Source: Oceanobacillus sojae (lineage in GTDB: Bacteria > Bacillota > Bacilli > Bacillales > Amphibacillaceae). From it: DNA of 64,000 nucleotides. How positions within the stretch are numbered: the first letter of the stretch is position 1; every line of letters begins with the position of its first letter. The translations under genes were made by a program, and so were the position numbers. Location: assembly GCF_900162665.1 (NCBI RefSeq), contig NZ_LT727813.1, forward strand, positions 340,214-404,213. Reading direction: 5' to 3'. Below the pieces are notes generated by a model. That model worked only from the letters and a program-made list of their open reading frames with translations. It was not told the origin of the DNA and did not search any database. This document shows, piece by piece, positions 44,317-53,538 of the stretch.

Positions 44317-44966
44317 TGCAGCCAGTTACCATCGCTTTAGCAAAAGGACGTCCTGCTAAGCAATCCATTGATTTATTAGAAGCAGCAGGAATCCATTTTG
44401 AAGATTTCCATGAAAAGACACGCAAGCTTGTTTTTTTCAATAAAGACAAGACACTGCGCTTAATATTTTTAAAAGGGATGGATGTCCCGATTTATGTAGA
44501 AAAAGGTGCGGCCGATATCGGTATTGTCGGAAGAGATAATATTATCGAAACAGAAGCAGATGTTTATGAAATCCTTGATTTAGGGATTGGAAAATGTAAA
44601 TTCTCTGTCGCCGGAAAAAAAGGGACCTCCCTTCCTGATAATCAATCTTTGACGATTGGCACCAAATATCCGAATATCGCTAAAAACTTTTTTGATAAAC
44701 GCAATCAGACGATTGAAACCGTACATCTCAATGGCTCCGTTGAGCTGGCGCCATTGATTGGTCTTGCGGATTATATCGTTGACATTGTCGAGACAGGAAA
44801 TACGCTGCATGAAAATGGATTGGAAATACTAGCAGATATCGAAACTATCAGCACGAAATTCATTGTGAATAAAGCAAGCTTTGTAACACGTTCAAAAGAA
44901 ATTCAAGACGTATTAAAAAAATTGGAACAGGTTGTGAGTGAGGAAAATGCAAATTCTCCGTTATGA
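44313..44966 (+). CDS. hisG: ATP phosphoribosyltransferase catalytic subunit HisG (short form)
   Basis: A 217-residue short-form HisG, matching the presence of hisZ. It catalyses the first step, PRPP plus ATP to phosphoribosyl-ATP. The PRPP loop region is DIVETGNTLHENGLE near 157-171, and VTIALAKGRPAKQS is at the N-terminus. Two adjacent ATG codons overlap the hisZ stop; the second has slightly better spacing to AAAGGA. The end overlaps hisD by 20 bases. Confidence 0.95.
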   Translation: MMQPVTIALAKGRPAKQSIDLLEAAGIHFEDFHEKTRKLVFFNKDKTLRLIFLKGMDVPIYVEKGAADIGIVGRDNIIETEADVYEILDLGIGKCKFSVAGKKGTSLPDNQSLTIGTKYPNIAKNFFDKRNQTIETVHLNGSVELAPLIGLADYIVDIVETGNTLHENGLEILADIETISTKFIVNKASFVTRSKEIQDVLKKLEQVVSEENANSPL

Positions 44967-46251
44967 AACATATAAACGAAATTTAGCAAATACAGAAAAA
45001 GCAACGCAAACGATACAACAAAATTTAGATGAGCAGGTTTTAGAAATTATTCGCGCTGTGCAAAAACGCGGTGATGAAGCAGCACTTGCATATACTAAGA
45101 AATTTGATAAGGCTGATATCTCCTCCCTCCCCGTCTCAGAGGAAGAGTGGAATAATGCTTTTAACAGGATAAAAACAGAACAGCCTGCCCTTTTTGAGGC
45201 ATTAACAGCTGCTGCTGAAAATATTCGGCAGTACCAGCAAAAAACAAAAGAAGATGGCTTTCAATTCAGTCCGCAGCCAGGTATTCGGCTGGGGCAAAAA
45301 ATTACACCGCTGGATCGTGTCGGTGTCTATGTACCAGGAGGAAAAGCCAGCTATCCCTCAACTGTATTGATGGATGTTATTCCAGCTGTCGTTGCCGGTG
45401 TAGAGCAGGTTGTCATTACTACCCCGCCCCGCCCGGATGGAAGCCTGGATCCTGCCGTTCTTACAGCAGCAAAAATTGCCGGCGCGACCGGTGTTTACAA
45501 AATCGGTGGAGCACAAGCCGTGGCTGCTTTAGCCTATGGAACAGAGAGCCTTCCTAAAGTAGATAAGATTGTCGGTCCGGGAAATGCCTTTGTCGCCCGC
45601 GCGAAGAAATGGGTGTTTGGCGATGTAGCCATTGATATGATTGCAGGTCCAAGTGAAATCTGCGCCTTCGCTGATAACACTGTCCCTTCTTCCTATGTTG
45701 CGGCTGATTTATTGTCACAGGCGGAACATGCAGAGGATGCCACCTCGATTTGCGTGACTACAGATGCTGACTATGCAGAAGAAGTCCAAAAAGAGGTCGA
45801 ACGTCAAATTCCATTACTGGAACGTGCGGAAATCATCCGTGAATCCATTCAGGCAAATGGAAAAATTATTATCTGTGATGATGAGGAACAGGCAATCGAG
45901 CTAATTAACTCCATTGCTCCGGAGCATCTCCAATTAATGGGAGAAAACGCAGAAGAACAGGTTGAGAAAATCAAGCATGCCGGGGCTATCTTTATCGGGC
46001 CATATTCCAGTGAACCCTTGGGTGATTATTTCGCAGGCCCTAATCATACCTTGCCGACAAACGGGACAGCACGTTTTTCTTCCCCGCTTGGTGTATATGA
46101 TTTCATGAAAAAATCAAGCACCATTCATTATTCCAAAGAACGGCTGCTCGATTATGCAGATACGATTATTACGATTGCAGAAGCGGAAGGCCTTACTGCC
46201 CACGCGAATGCTATTCGGATTCGAAAGGAGAATAACCATGCGTCAAGCTGA
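44947..46251 (+). CDS. hisD: Histidinol dehydrogenase HisD
   Basis: A 434-residue zinc enzyme that oxidises histidinol to histidine in two NAD-dependent steps. VGVYVPGGKASYPSTVLM near 121-138, VDKIVGPGN near 207-215, the zinc ligand segment LLSQAEHAEDA near 256-266, and GPNHTLPTNG near 364-373 are characteristic. The ATG at 44947 has GAGTGAGGA before it; a GTG three codons earlier is less likely. The C-terminus overlaps hisB by 14 bases. Confidence 0.96.
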   Translation: MQILRYETYKRNLANTEKATQTIQQNLDEQVLEIIRAVQKRGDEAALAYTKKFDKADISSLPVSEEEWNNAFNRIKTEQPALFEALTAAAENIRQYQQKTKEDGFQFSPQPGIRLGQKITPLDRVGVYVPGGKASYPSTVLMDVIPAVVAGVEQVVITTPPRPDGSLDPAVLTAAKIAGATGVYKIGGAQAVAALAYGTESLPKVDKIVGPGNAFVARAKKWVFGDVAIDMIAGPSEICAFADNTVPSSYVAADLLSQAEHAEDATSICVTTDADYAEEVQKEVERQIPLLERAEIIRESIQANGKIIICDDEEQAIELINSIAPEHLQLMGENAEEQVEKIKHAGAIFIGPYSSEPLGDYFAGPNHTLPTNGTARFSSPLGVYDFMKKSSTIHYSKERLLDYADTIITIAEAEGLTAHANAIRIRKENNHASS

Positions 46252-46822
46252 AAAAGAACGGCAAACAAAAGAAACGAGTATATCTCTTGCTCTTAACTTA
46301 GATGGAGAAGGTAAATCTGAATTGAAAACAGGAGTCGGTTTTTTAGACCACATGCTTACTCTCTTCACCAAACACGGTGGACTGGATTTGCAGGTGGAAT
46401 GCGATGGAGATTTAGAGGTGGATCAGCACCATACGGTAGAGGATATCGGCATTGTGCTTGGCCAGGCATTTAATGAAGCATTAGGAACAAAAGAAAGCAT
46501 TAAACGCTATGCTACAGCAACAACACCGATGGATGAGTCTCTCTCTTCTGTTTCTATCGATATCAGCGGCCGTTCCTTTTTAGTTTACCGGGTAGACGGC
46601 CTTAAGGATAAAGTAGGGAATTTTGATACAGAATTAGTTGAAGAATTCCTGATTGGTTTTACCAGCCACGCAAAAGTAACACTTCACGTCGAGGTTTTGT
46701 ATGGATCAAATACACATCATATGATTGAATCAATTTTTAAAGGATTGGGACGGGCAATCCGCGAAGCCGTATCCATCGATCCGACAATAAAAGGCGTACC
46801 TTCTACCAAAGGGAGTCTGTAA
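46238..46822 (+). CDS. hisB: Imidazoleglycerol-phosphate dehydratase HisB
   Basis: A 194-residue monofunctional IGPD. The Mn ligands lie in GVGFLDHML, DQHHTVEDIG and the repeated NTHHMIES motif near 164-171. It forms a 24-mer and dehydrates IGP to imidazole acetol phosphate. The start at MRQAEKERQ has AAAGGAG nine bases before; a longer frame starting at 46154 is only overlap with hisD. No phosphatase domain is present, agreeing with the separate PHP phosphatase. Confidence 0.96.
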   Translation: MRQAEKERQTKETSISLALNLDGEGKSELKTGVGFLDHMLTLFTKHGGLDLQVECDGDLEVDQHHTVEDIGIVLGQAFNEALGTKESIKRYATATTPMDESLSSVSIDISGRSFLVYRVDGLKDKVGNFDTELVEEFLIGFTSHAKVTLHVEVLYGSNTHHMIESIFKGLGRAIREAVSIDPTIKGVPSTKGSL

Positions 46823-46858
46823 CAACGCTTATCTATCTTTTTTAAAGGAGCCCAGCAT

Positions 46859-47464
46859 ATGATTGCCATTATTGATTACGGTGCAGGAAATATCAAAAGC
46901 CTGCAGTTTGCATTAGATAAATTAGGAAAAACCTCCAAGCTGACCATGGACCCACAAGAAATCCATCAGGCCGATTCCATTATTCTTCCCGGTGTCGGCG
47001 CCTTTAAGGATGCAATGGAAGCATTACAACGCTATCAATTAGATACTATTTTGAAAAAAGAGGCAGCAAACGGCAAACCTATTTTAGGAATCTGTCTCGG
47101 CATGCAGCTTTTCTATGAATTCAGTGAAGAAAATGGCGGCTGTACAGGTCTTGGCTTCCTTTCCGGCTCTGTTAAACGTATTTCTGACAAAGTAAAGGTT
47201 CCACATATGGGCTGGAATATTCTCCAGGCAGATCAGCCCGGCGCATTGTTAAATAATCTTGGGGATAAGCCCTATGTCTATTTTGTCCACTCTTATGCGG
47301 TGGATGATCCGGATGAGAATACACTGGCAGCAAGCGCAGATTACGGTGGACGCGTGCCAGCGATTGTACAGGATAAAAATATAACAGGCATGCAATTTCA
47401 TCCGGAAAAAAGCGGCGATGTCGGAATTGCATTATTGAAAAATTATGAGGAGTCGATTTCATGA
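46859..47464 (+). CDS. hisH: Imidazole glycerol phosphate synthase glutaminase subunit HisH
   Basis: A 201-residue class I glutamine amidotransferase. The nucleophile Cys is in GICLGMQLF near 79-87, the triad His and Glu in MQFHPEKSG near 178-186. It supplies ammonia through a tunnel to HisF. AAAGGAGC precedes the ATG. A 36-base gap after hisB is the only real spacing inside the operon, and the stop overlaps hisA by four bases. Confidence 0.96.
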   Translation: MIAIIDYGAGNIKSLQFALDKLGKTSKLTMDPQEIHQADSIILPGVGAFKDAMEALQRYQLDTILKKEAANGKPILGICLGMQLFYEFSEENGGCTGLGFLSGSVKRISDKVKVPHMGWNILQADQPGALLNNLGDKPYVYFVHSYAVDDPDENTLAASADYGGRVPAIVQDKNITGMQFHPEKSGDVGIALLKNYEESIS

Positions 47465-48183
47465 TTATTTTTCCAGCAATTGATGTAAAGGATGGGAACT
47501 GTGTACGTTTAAAACAAGGGGATTATAATCAGCAGACTACGTATAACAACTCCCCTGTGGAAACAGCAAAAAAATGGCAGGAGGCTGGCGGATCCTTCCT
47601 TCATATGGTTGATTTAGACGGTGCTAAAACCGGTGATGCAAAAAATAAAGCCGTCATTTTAGAAACCATTCAGGCTTTATCCATTCCTGTAGAGGTCGGC
47701 GGCGGTATTCGCTCTTTAGATACTATTAAAGAATATGTAGAAGGCGGCGCTGCCAGGGTTATTCTAGGCACCTCGGCCATCACGGATTGGGATATGCTTA
47801 CAGAAGCAATCAGGTTATACAGCGATAAAATCGCTGTGTCTCTCGATGCGCGTAATGGCTATGTTGCAACTGACGGCTGGACAAAAAACAGCGATACAAA
47901 AGCAGCTGACCTTGCTAAAAAATTGGAAGCAGCCGGTTTACAAACCATTGTATATACAGATATTTTAAAGGATGGCATGCTGCGCGGACCAAATCTCGAA
48001 GAATTAAAAGCAATGCAGGAAGCAACCAATATGAATATTATTGCTTCTGGCGGGGTTTCCCAAAAAGAGGATGTTGCCAATCTTCAGGCGCTCGACCTTT
48101 ACGGAGCTATTATCGGGAAAGCACTGTATGATGGAACCATCCAGCTGGAGGATGTTGTAAAGGAGGATAATCATGCTCGCTAA
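47461..48183 (+). CDS. hisA: ProFAR isomerase HisA
   Basis: A 240-residue TIM barrel with the twofold phosphate-binding repeat typical of HisA/HisF. The catalytic Asp residues lie in [19 protein letters not shown] near 4-22 and [10 protein letters not shown] near 127-136. VGGGIRS and ASGGVS mark the phosphate loops. It converts ProFAR to PRFAR. Overlaps hisH by four bases and hisF by eleven. Confidence 0.96.
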   Translation: MIIFPAIDVKDGNCVRLKQGDYNQQTTYNNSPVETAKKWQEAGGSFLHMVDLDGAKTGDAKNKAVILETIQALSIPVEVGGGIRSLDTIKEYVEGGAARVILGTSAITDWDMLTEAIRLYSDKIAVSLDARNGYVATDGWTKNSDTKAADLAKKLEAAGLQTIVYTDILKDGMLRGPNLEELKAMQEATNMNIIASGGVSQKEDVANLQALDLYGAIIGKALYDGTIQLEDVVKEDNHAR

Positions 48184-48934
48184 ACGAATTATCCCCTGCC
48201 TCGATGTGGATAAGGGCCGAGTCGTAAAAGGAAAGAAATTTCAAGATATCAAGGATGTTGCTAATCCGGTCGAATTGGCTGCACGCTATAACCGGGAAGG
48301 GGCAGATGAACTTGTATTTTATGATATTACTGCCTCCAATGAAGAGCGGAATATTTTCTTAGATGTTGTGGAGCAGGTTGCCCGTGAAATCGCAATACCG
48401 TTTATGGTCGGCGGCGGGATCCGCACAATAGAAGATATTCACAGTGTCCTTCATGCAGGCGCCGATAAAGTATCCGTGAACAGTGCTGCCGTACAGCGTC
48501 CAGAGTTAATTAAGGAATCTTCGGACAAGTTTGGCAGCCAATGTATTGTTCTTTCGATTGATGCAAAAAAAACAGCAGATGGCGATTATCATGTATTCAT
48601 TAATGGCGGCAGAAAGGACACGGGAATGGATGCAATTGAATGGGCAAAACAAGGTGAAGCACTCGGAGCGGGCGAGCTTGTTATCAATGCCATGGATTCT
48701 GATGGTGAGAAGAACGGCTATCAAATTGCATTGACAAAGAAAATTGCAGATGCCGTAAATATACCTGTTATCGCCAGTGGCGGGGCGGGAAAATATGAGC
48801 ATTTTTCAGAAGTTTTTGCAGAAGGAATTGATGCAGCACTCGCCGCATCCGTCTTTCATTACGAGGAGATTCCAATTCCGGAATTAAAAGAATATTTATC
48901 CTCACAAGGAATTCCAATGAGGAGGAGAGCATAA
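48173..48934 (+). CDS. hisF: Imidazole glycerol phosphate synthase cyclase subunit HisF
   Basis: A 253-residue TIM barrel. Catalytic Asp residues are in [16 protein letters not shown] near 9-24 and LSIDAKK near 128-134; phosphate loops are MVGGGIRT and ASGGAGK. With HisH it forms IGP and AICAR. AAAGGAGG precedes the ATG inside hisA. The stop overlaps hisI by one base (TAATG). Confidence 0.96.
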   Translation: MLAKRIIPCLDVDKGRVVKGKKFQDIKDVANPVELAARYNREGADELVFYDITASNEERNIFLDVVEQVAREIAIPFMVGGGIRTIEDIHSVLHAGADKVSVNSAAVQRPELIKESSDKFGSQCIVLSIDAKKTADGDYHVFINGGRKDTGMDAIEWAKQGEALGAGELVINAMDSDGEKNGYQIALTKKIADAVNIPVIASGGAGKYEHFSEVFAEGIDAALAASVFHYEEIPIPELKEYLSSQGIPMRRRA

Positions 48935-49566
48935 TGGAAATTGCAATAAAGTACGATGAAAATGGACTGGTTCCGGCTATCGTTCAGGATTATACAACTG
49001 GAGAAGTGCTGACCTTAGCCTACATGAATGAGGTTTCTCTGGTAAAAACATTAGAAACCGGTGAAACATGGTTCTATTCCCGCAGCCGCAAGGAGCTGTG
49101 GAATAAAGGAGAAACCTCCGGTAATAAACAGCTGGTTAAAAGGATAAAGGTTGATTGTGATCAGGATGCTTTAGTAGTTCAGGTTCAGCCGTTGGGGCCA
49201 GCCTGTCATAAAGGGACAATCACTTGCTTCGAAAATACATTATTAGAAAACGAGAAACCTTTATTCTCTATGATTCATGAGCTTACCGGCAAGATTAAAG
49301 ACCGCAAAGAAAACCCGCAGGAAGGTGCTTATACTACTTACCTGTTCAATAAAGGGCTGGATAAAATCCTGAAAAAAATCGGGGAAGAATCAACAGAGGT
49401 AGTTATCGGGGCAAAAAATAATGATAAAGAGGAATTAACAAATGAATTAGCTGATTTATTATATCACTCGCTTGTCTTAATGGAAAATCAAGGAGTTACT
49501 GCTAAAGACATTAAACAGATATTAAATGAGCGTCATATTGAAAAAGAGGGACAGCACCGTGAGTAA
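48934..49566 (+). CDS. hisI: Bifunctional HisIE (PR-AMP cyclohydrolase / PR-ATP pyrophosphatase)
   Basis: A 210-residue fusion. The N-terminal cyclohydrolase part (1 to about 110) has [20 protein letters not shown], the metal-binding DCDQDA and GPACHKG motifs. The C-terminal pyrophosphatase part (about 115-205) has [16 protein letters not shown] and [13 protein letters not shown]. It performs steps two and three of the pathway. GAGGAGAG precedes the ATG; the end overlaps hisC by eight bases. Confidence 0.95.
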   Translation: MEIAIKYDENGLVPAIVQDYTTGEVLTLAYMNEVSLVKTLETGETWFYSRSRKELWNKGETSGNKQLVKRIKVDCDQDALVVQVQPLGPACHKGTITCFENTLLENEKPLFSMIHELTGKIKDRKENPQEGAYTTYLFNKGLDKILKKIGEESTEVVIGAKNNDKEELTNELADLLYHSLVLMENQGVTAKDIKQILNERHIEKEGQHRE

Positions 49567-50617
49567 ATTCTGGAATCCATTAATCAAACAGCTGGAGCCT
49601 TATGTTCCAGGAGAACAATTAGATGACCCTGCCATTATCAAATTAAACACAAATGAGAATCCCTTTCCGCCATCTCCTAAAGTATTGGAAGCTATTCAAG
49701 AAGAGACTGCAAAATTACAGCTCTACCCTTCCCCTACCGTGGATGATCTTAGAGAGGAAATCGGCAGTTACTATGATTTGAATAAGGATCAGGTTTTTGT
49801 CGGTAATGGATCCGATGAAGTGCTTGCTTTTAGTTTTATGACATTTTTTGAACCGGGCAAAACGATAAAATATCCGGATATCACCTACAGCTTCTACCCG
49901 GCTTTTGCAAAGCTTTATCAGCTGGATGTCGAAGAGGTTGCTTTAGAGGACGATTTCAGCCTGCCTGTTGAAGCCTTCTTTCAATCTGAGGGCGGTGTTA
50001 TTTTTCCTAATCCAAACGCTCCAAGCACTCTTTATGTAAAAATGGAGGCAATGGAAGAAATTTTAAAAAATAACCCGGATCAAGCGGTTATTGTTGATGA
50101 AGCCTATGTCGATTTCGCTGAAGCTTCCGCTGCTTCGCTGATTGACAGTTATCCAAATCTGCTTGTTGTACAAACCTTATCCAAATCCCGTTCCCTTGCC
50201 GGATTACGTGTCGGGTTTGCCTTGGGTCATCCAGATCTGATTGAAGGATTAACCCGGGCAAAGGACTCCTTTAACTCCTATACGATGGATCGGTTAGCGA
50301 TCGTTGGAGCAATGGAAGCATTTAGGGATACAGCTTATTTTGAAAAAACAAAGCAGGAAATTATTACAGTAAGAGATTATTTTCGTCAGGAATTAGAGAA
50401 AAGGAATTTTTATGTCCTCCCTTCTCAAACCAATTTTGTCCTTGCTTCTCCCGCAGATAATGAAGCTGAAAAGCTGTTTACTCAATTAAAGCAGGAGGGT
50501 TTTCTTATCCGTTATTTTAATCAGCCAAGGCTGGAAAACTATGTGCGGATTTCAATCGGGACAAAAGAACAAATGAATAAGCTTCTGGAGGCAATTGATA
50601 GAATTGTTGAGAAGTAA
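49559..50617 (+). CDS. hisC: Histidinol-phosphate aminotransferase HisC
   Basis: A 352-residue fold-type I PLP enzyme. [13 protein letters not shown] near 27-39, the [12 protein letters not shown] segment near 178-189, the PLP Lys in [15 protein letters not shown] near 206-220, and the C-terminal Arg in YVRISIG are visible. The start is taken as GTG, with AGAGGGA upstream; the longer frame from 49526 overlaps hisI and lacks a site. In B. subtilis hisC sits in the trp region, whereas here it closes the his operon. Confidence 0.94.
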   Translation: MSKFWNPLIKQLEPYVPGEQLDDPAIIKLNTNENPFPPSPKVLEAIQEETAKLQLYPSPTVDDLREEIGSYYDLNKDQVFVGNGSDEVLAFSFMTFFEPGKTIKYPDITYSFYPAFAKLYQLDVEEVALEDDFSLPVEAFFQSEGGVIFPNPNAPSTLYVKMEAMEEILKNNPDQAVIVDEAYVDFAEASAASLIDSYPNLLVVQTLSKSRSLAGLRVGFALGHPDLIEGLTRAKDSFNSYTMDRLAIVGAMEAFRDTAYFEKTKQEIITVRDYFRQELEKRNFYVLPSQTNFVLASPADNEAEKLFTQLKQEGFLIRYFNQPRLENYVRISIGTKEQMNKLLEAIDRIVEK

Positions 50618-50643
50618 TCTATCTGCTCGAATTAAATAGATTA

Positions 50644-50680
50644 GCAGAAAGCTGTTAGATATTTCTAGCAGCTTTCTCTA
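50644..50680 (+). terminator. Terminator of the his operon
   Basis: AGAAAGCTGTTAGA pairs with TCTAGCAGCTTTCT around a short loop; the T-run is weak. Confidence 0.65.
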
Positions 50681-50689
50681 CGAAATACT

Positions 50690-50707
50690 ACTTTTTGAAC
50701 ACGCTCT
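50690..50707. repeat. Solo MITE end
   Basis: ACTTTTTGAACACGCTCT equals one terminal repeat of the element at 15552, without a partner nearby. A degenerate ACTTTTTGAA follows at about 50776. Probably the scar of a decayed or excised copy. Confidence 0.55.
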
Positions 50708-50904
50708 TATACAAAAATTTCATAAAATGGTTGTATAAATTTTCGCAATAATTATAATGAAACTATGACCATACTCACTTTTTGAATATGATCATGCTGC
50801 AGAACCTGTAGAAAAGTCCTGGTTTTTATGTATGAAATTAGCATATGCTTATACGTTCACGCTATATCTATTTTAGCTCATATCATTTAAAATCAGCTGA
50901 TTTA

Positions 50905-51030
50905 ACATGTCAGATTTCTTGAGATGAATCTATTATTTCAATTATTATTAGAATAGATTCCTTTACAGGAATGCAGAAATAAATGAGGTTCCATGGTGGA
51001 TAATGTACATTTATTAGTTGTCTGACATGT
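50905..51030. promoter_or_regulatory. Distant inverted repeat upstream of the ureohydrolase
   Basis: ACATGTCAGA (50905-50914) and its exact complement TCTGACATGT (51021-51030) flank 106 bases. A separate hairpin GAATCTATT/AATAGATTC lies between (50926-50960). The long gap before the gene (50709-51114) has no reading frame and no riboswitch I recognise. The repeat could be paired operator half-sites or an RNA closing stem. Confidence 0.4.
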
Positions 51031-51114
51031 AATGAATGTATCATGAAGAAGATTGATTATCCCGAAATCCCACCAGGGAGAGTTCGCAAACATATCAGAT
51101 GAGGAGGAGCATAA

Positions 51115-52053
51115 ATGAACTCGAATATTTACGGTAACACACCGCCTTTGCTAGGCGCAAAAAATCTGACAAGTACAAAGGACTATGATACAGATGTATT
51201 AATTTATGGCGTTCCATGGGAAGGCGCCTGTACATGGGGAGACTATACCGGCTGCGAGCTAGGTCCAAAACAGATCAGACTGTCCTCAGCCAGATACAGC
51301 ACATATCTGCCGGAGTTAGACCATATTAATGTAGAAGACCATTTATGCCTAGGGGATGTCGGTGATGTCAGCATCGTCCCTCATGATGTCCCGGAAACAA
51401 TGAACCGAATTGAGGAGTTTGCAGAAAACCTGTGGAAGAGCGGAAAGTTTCTTGTAGGACTTGGCGGAGACCATGGCGTTACTTACCCTATTGTCAAAGG
51501 TCTGACTAATACCGGTAAGAATGTCGGCATTATTCATCTTGATTCTCACTATGACAATATGCCGCATCATGATGGAGATAAATTTGCACGAAGTACTCCT
51601 TTTATGCGCTTGTATGAAACAGAAGGTGTACGTAATGAAAGCTTAATTCATACCGGTATTAAAGGTCCGAGAAACAAGCCGGAAACAGGAAAGCATGCTA
51701 AAGAAGCCGGGGCCGTAACAATAACGATTAATGACATCCGGGAGCAAAAGGATTTAAAGAAATATGCGAATGAAATATATGAGATGGCTTCTAAAGATGT
51801 AGACGTTGTTTATCTGACCATCTGTAGTGATGTACTTGATTTTGCATTCAATCCAGGCGGTCCGGTTGATGGAAACGGGTTGACTTCCTATGAACTCCTT
51901 ACCATGATTTATGAATTTGGTAAGCGCGGACTTTGTGGAATGGACTTTGTGGAAGTATATCCTCAACAGGATTTCAATCAAAATTCATCCCACTTTGTAT
52001 CCACAGCAGTGTTGTATGTGCTGGCAGGACATGTCCATGGTGGGCATGCATAA
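51115..52053 (+). CDS. Ureohydrolase (arginase/agmatinase superfamily) with altered metal site
   Basis: A 312-residue enzyme with the ureohydrolase fold. Ligands seen are His 120 in GLGGDHG, then Asp 143, His 145 and Asp 147 in LDSHYDN. In the usual SxDxDxxDP motif the sequence reads TICSDVLDF (235-243), so the first metal-ligand Asp is Cys 237 while Asp 239 and Asp 242 remain. EVYP replaces the common EVNP near 280-283. Relatives hydrolyse guanidino or formimino groups using two Mn or Ni ions. The Cys may change metal choice or reaction. GAGGAGG precedes the ATG. It is followed by an Nramp-fold transporter on the same strand. Calling it agmatinase would be over-specific. Confidence 0.85.
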   Translation: MNSNIYGNTPPLLGAKNLTSTKDYDTDVLIYGVPWEGACTWGDYTGCELGPKQIRLSSARYSTYLPELDHINVEDHLCLGDVGDVSIVPHDVPETMNRIEEFAENLWKSGKFLVGLGGDHGVTYPIVKGLTNTGKNVGIIHLDSHYDNMPHHDGDKFARSTPFMRLYETEGVRNESLIHTGIKGPRNKPETGKHAKEAGAVTITINDIREQKDLKKYANEIYEMASKDVDVVYLTICSDVLDFAFNPGGPVDGNGLTSYELLTMIYEFGKRGLCGMDFVEVYPQQDFNQNSSHFVSTAVLYVLAGHVHGGHA

Positions 52054-52139
52054 AAATCTGGCGTTACTAAGCTTTTAATTGAATACTTTAGCCGCGGGCT
52101 GCGATTACTTACCCATGAATGAAAAACATTGGATTTGTA

Positions 52140-52171
52140 TAAACCGGAAAGCTTCCTACTTTCCGGTTTAC
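52140..52171 (+). terminator. Hairpin between ureohydrolase and transporter genes
   Basis: TAAACCGGAAAG and CTTTCCGGTTTA form a 12-base-pair stem with a seven-base loop. No T-run follows, so it may be an attenuator or mRNA processing/stability element rather than a full terminator. A second small stem (AATAAGG/CCTTATT) follows at about 52182-52203. Confidence 0.5.
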
Positions 52172-52226
52172 TAAATAAATAATAAGGGAACTCTCCTTAT
52201 TAATTACAGACAAAGGAGGAGTTAAC

Positions 52227-53447
52227 TTGGCTCAGTCAAAATTTGTTGAGAAGCTTAAAGTCATCGGCCCAGGTGCTATTATTACCGCTTCTTTTATCGG
52301 ACCAGGTACAGTAACTACAGCAACACGAGCGGGGGCTGGATTCGGATTTGCACTATTATGGGCAGTTATTTTTTCAATTGTAGCTACTATTATTCTGCAG
52401 GAGATGGTAGCCAGAATTGGAATTGTAACACAGCAAGGACTAGGGGAAAACATCAGGGAATTATTTCAAAATCAAATTCTAAAATTCGCGGCGGTATGGA
52501 TTGTCCTTATTGCAGTTTGTGTAGGTTGTGCTGCATATATCAGCGGTGACTTATTAGGAACCTCGCTGGGTGTTTCTTATTTAACCGGTATATCTGAAAA
52601 TCATGTTGCTCCAATTATCGGAATTATCATTCTAATTCTTAATCTGATTGGCGGATATAAATTTATAGAAAAAGTAATGATTGTATTAATTGCTGTCATG
52701 AGTGTTACATTTATTACCACTATGTTTGTAGCCGGTCCCGATATTTTAGGTTTGTTTAAGGGAGCTTTCGTTCCTTCTATTCCAGAAGGTTCTATTCTGA
52801 TGATTATTGCTTTAATCGGTACGACGGTTGTTCCATATAACTTTTTTATACATGCATCGACAGTTGGACAGAAATGGAACAATATCAATGATTTAAAAGC
52901 AGTCAGAGCAGATACGATTATCTCCATTACCGTAGGAGGAATTATTACAGCTGCCATTCTAATTACGGCTGGTGCATTAATTCAAGGCACGGAAGTTACC
53001 AGCGTGGTTCAGCTTGCATCGCCTTTACAGCCTCTGATGGGAGATTTAGCACCGATATTTATCAGTATTGGCCTTTTTGCTGCCGGTTTTTCTTCAGCAA
53101 TTGCTTCCCCGATGGGAGCTGCTGTTACGGTCAGCAGTTTTATGAGATGGGAAGGCGGATTCTCTAATAAAAAATATAAAACTGTTTTCAGTGCGGTTAT
53201 TATTTTCGGTATCATCACTTCAGGACTCGGCTTTGAGCCTTTAGAGGTTTTGCTTGTCGCCCAGGCACTGAACGGCCTGATTTTGCCACTTATTGCAATA
53301 CTAATTATGATTGTTGTCAATAAGAAAAACGCTATGGGTAAATACGTCAATGCGCTTTGGTTAAATATTATCGGCTGGCTTGTAACAGCTGTGGTAATAT
53401 TCCTCGGTACATACAGCCTTGTAGATGCAATTCGCAGCTTTTTATAA
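52227..53447 (+). CDS. Nramp-fold transporter lacking canonical metal-binding residues
   Basis: A 406-residue, eleven-helix protein of the Nramp/APC fold, starting with TTG after AAAGGAGG. In helix 1 the usual DPGN is GPGT (residues 25-28, in ASFIGPGTVTTAT). In helix 6 the usual MPHN is VPYN (202-205, VVPYNFFIHAS). Thus the Asp, Asn and Met that bind Mn or Fe are all missing. Non-canonical Nramp relatives exist, for instance the Mg-transporting NRMT group and B. subtilis YcsG, which sits in the 5-oxoprolinase locus. Here the neighbour is a ureohydrolase, so an organic substrate, perhaps a guanidino compound, is my inference. Databases would likely call it a divalent metal transporter. Confidence 0.85.
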   Translation: MAQSKFVEKLKVIGPGAIITASFIGPGTVTTATRAGAGFGFALLWAVIFSIVATIILQEMVARIGIVTQQGLGENIRELFQNQILKFAAVWIVLIAVCVGCAAYISGDLLGTSLGVSYLTGISENHVAPIIGIIILILNLIGGYKFIEKVMIVLIAVMSVTFITTMFVAGPDILGLFKGAFVPSIPEGSILMIIALIGTTVVPYNFFIHASTVGQKWNNINDLKAVRADTIISITVGGIITAAILITAGALIQGTEVTSVVQLASPLQPLMGDLAPIFISIGLFAAGFSSAIASPMGAAVTVSSFMRWEGGFSNKKYKTVFSAVIIFGIITSGLGFEPLEVLLVAQALNGLILPLIAILIMIVVNKKNAMGKYVNALWLNIIGWLVTAVVIFLGTYSLVDAIRSFL

Positions 53448-53490
53448 AGTGAAGCTTTCTTAATTCAGGTTTTACAGATAATTCTTCATA

Positions 53491-53530
53491 GAAAAATCCA
53501 GTCATCTTTTGAAAATGACTGGATTTTTCT
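53491..53530 (+). terminator. Bidirectional terminator
   Basis: GAAAAATCCAGTCAT pairs with ATGACTGGATTTTTC; shared by convergent genes. Confidence 0.88.
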
Positions 53531-53538
53531 ATACTTTT

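Noticed and set aside
50618..51114. Possible guanidine-type riboswitch before the ureohydrolase gene.
   Set aside because: I looked for ykkC/guanidine class motifs because of the enzyme family; none of the conserved blocks are present.
51115..52053. Confident annotation as agmatinase SpeB.
   Set aside because: One metal ligand is changed, no arginine decarboxylase or polyamine genes are nearby, and the partner gene points to a different substrate.
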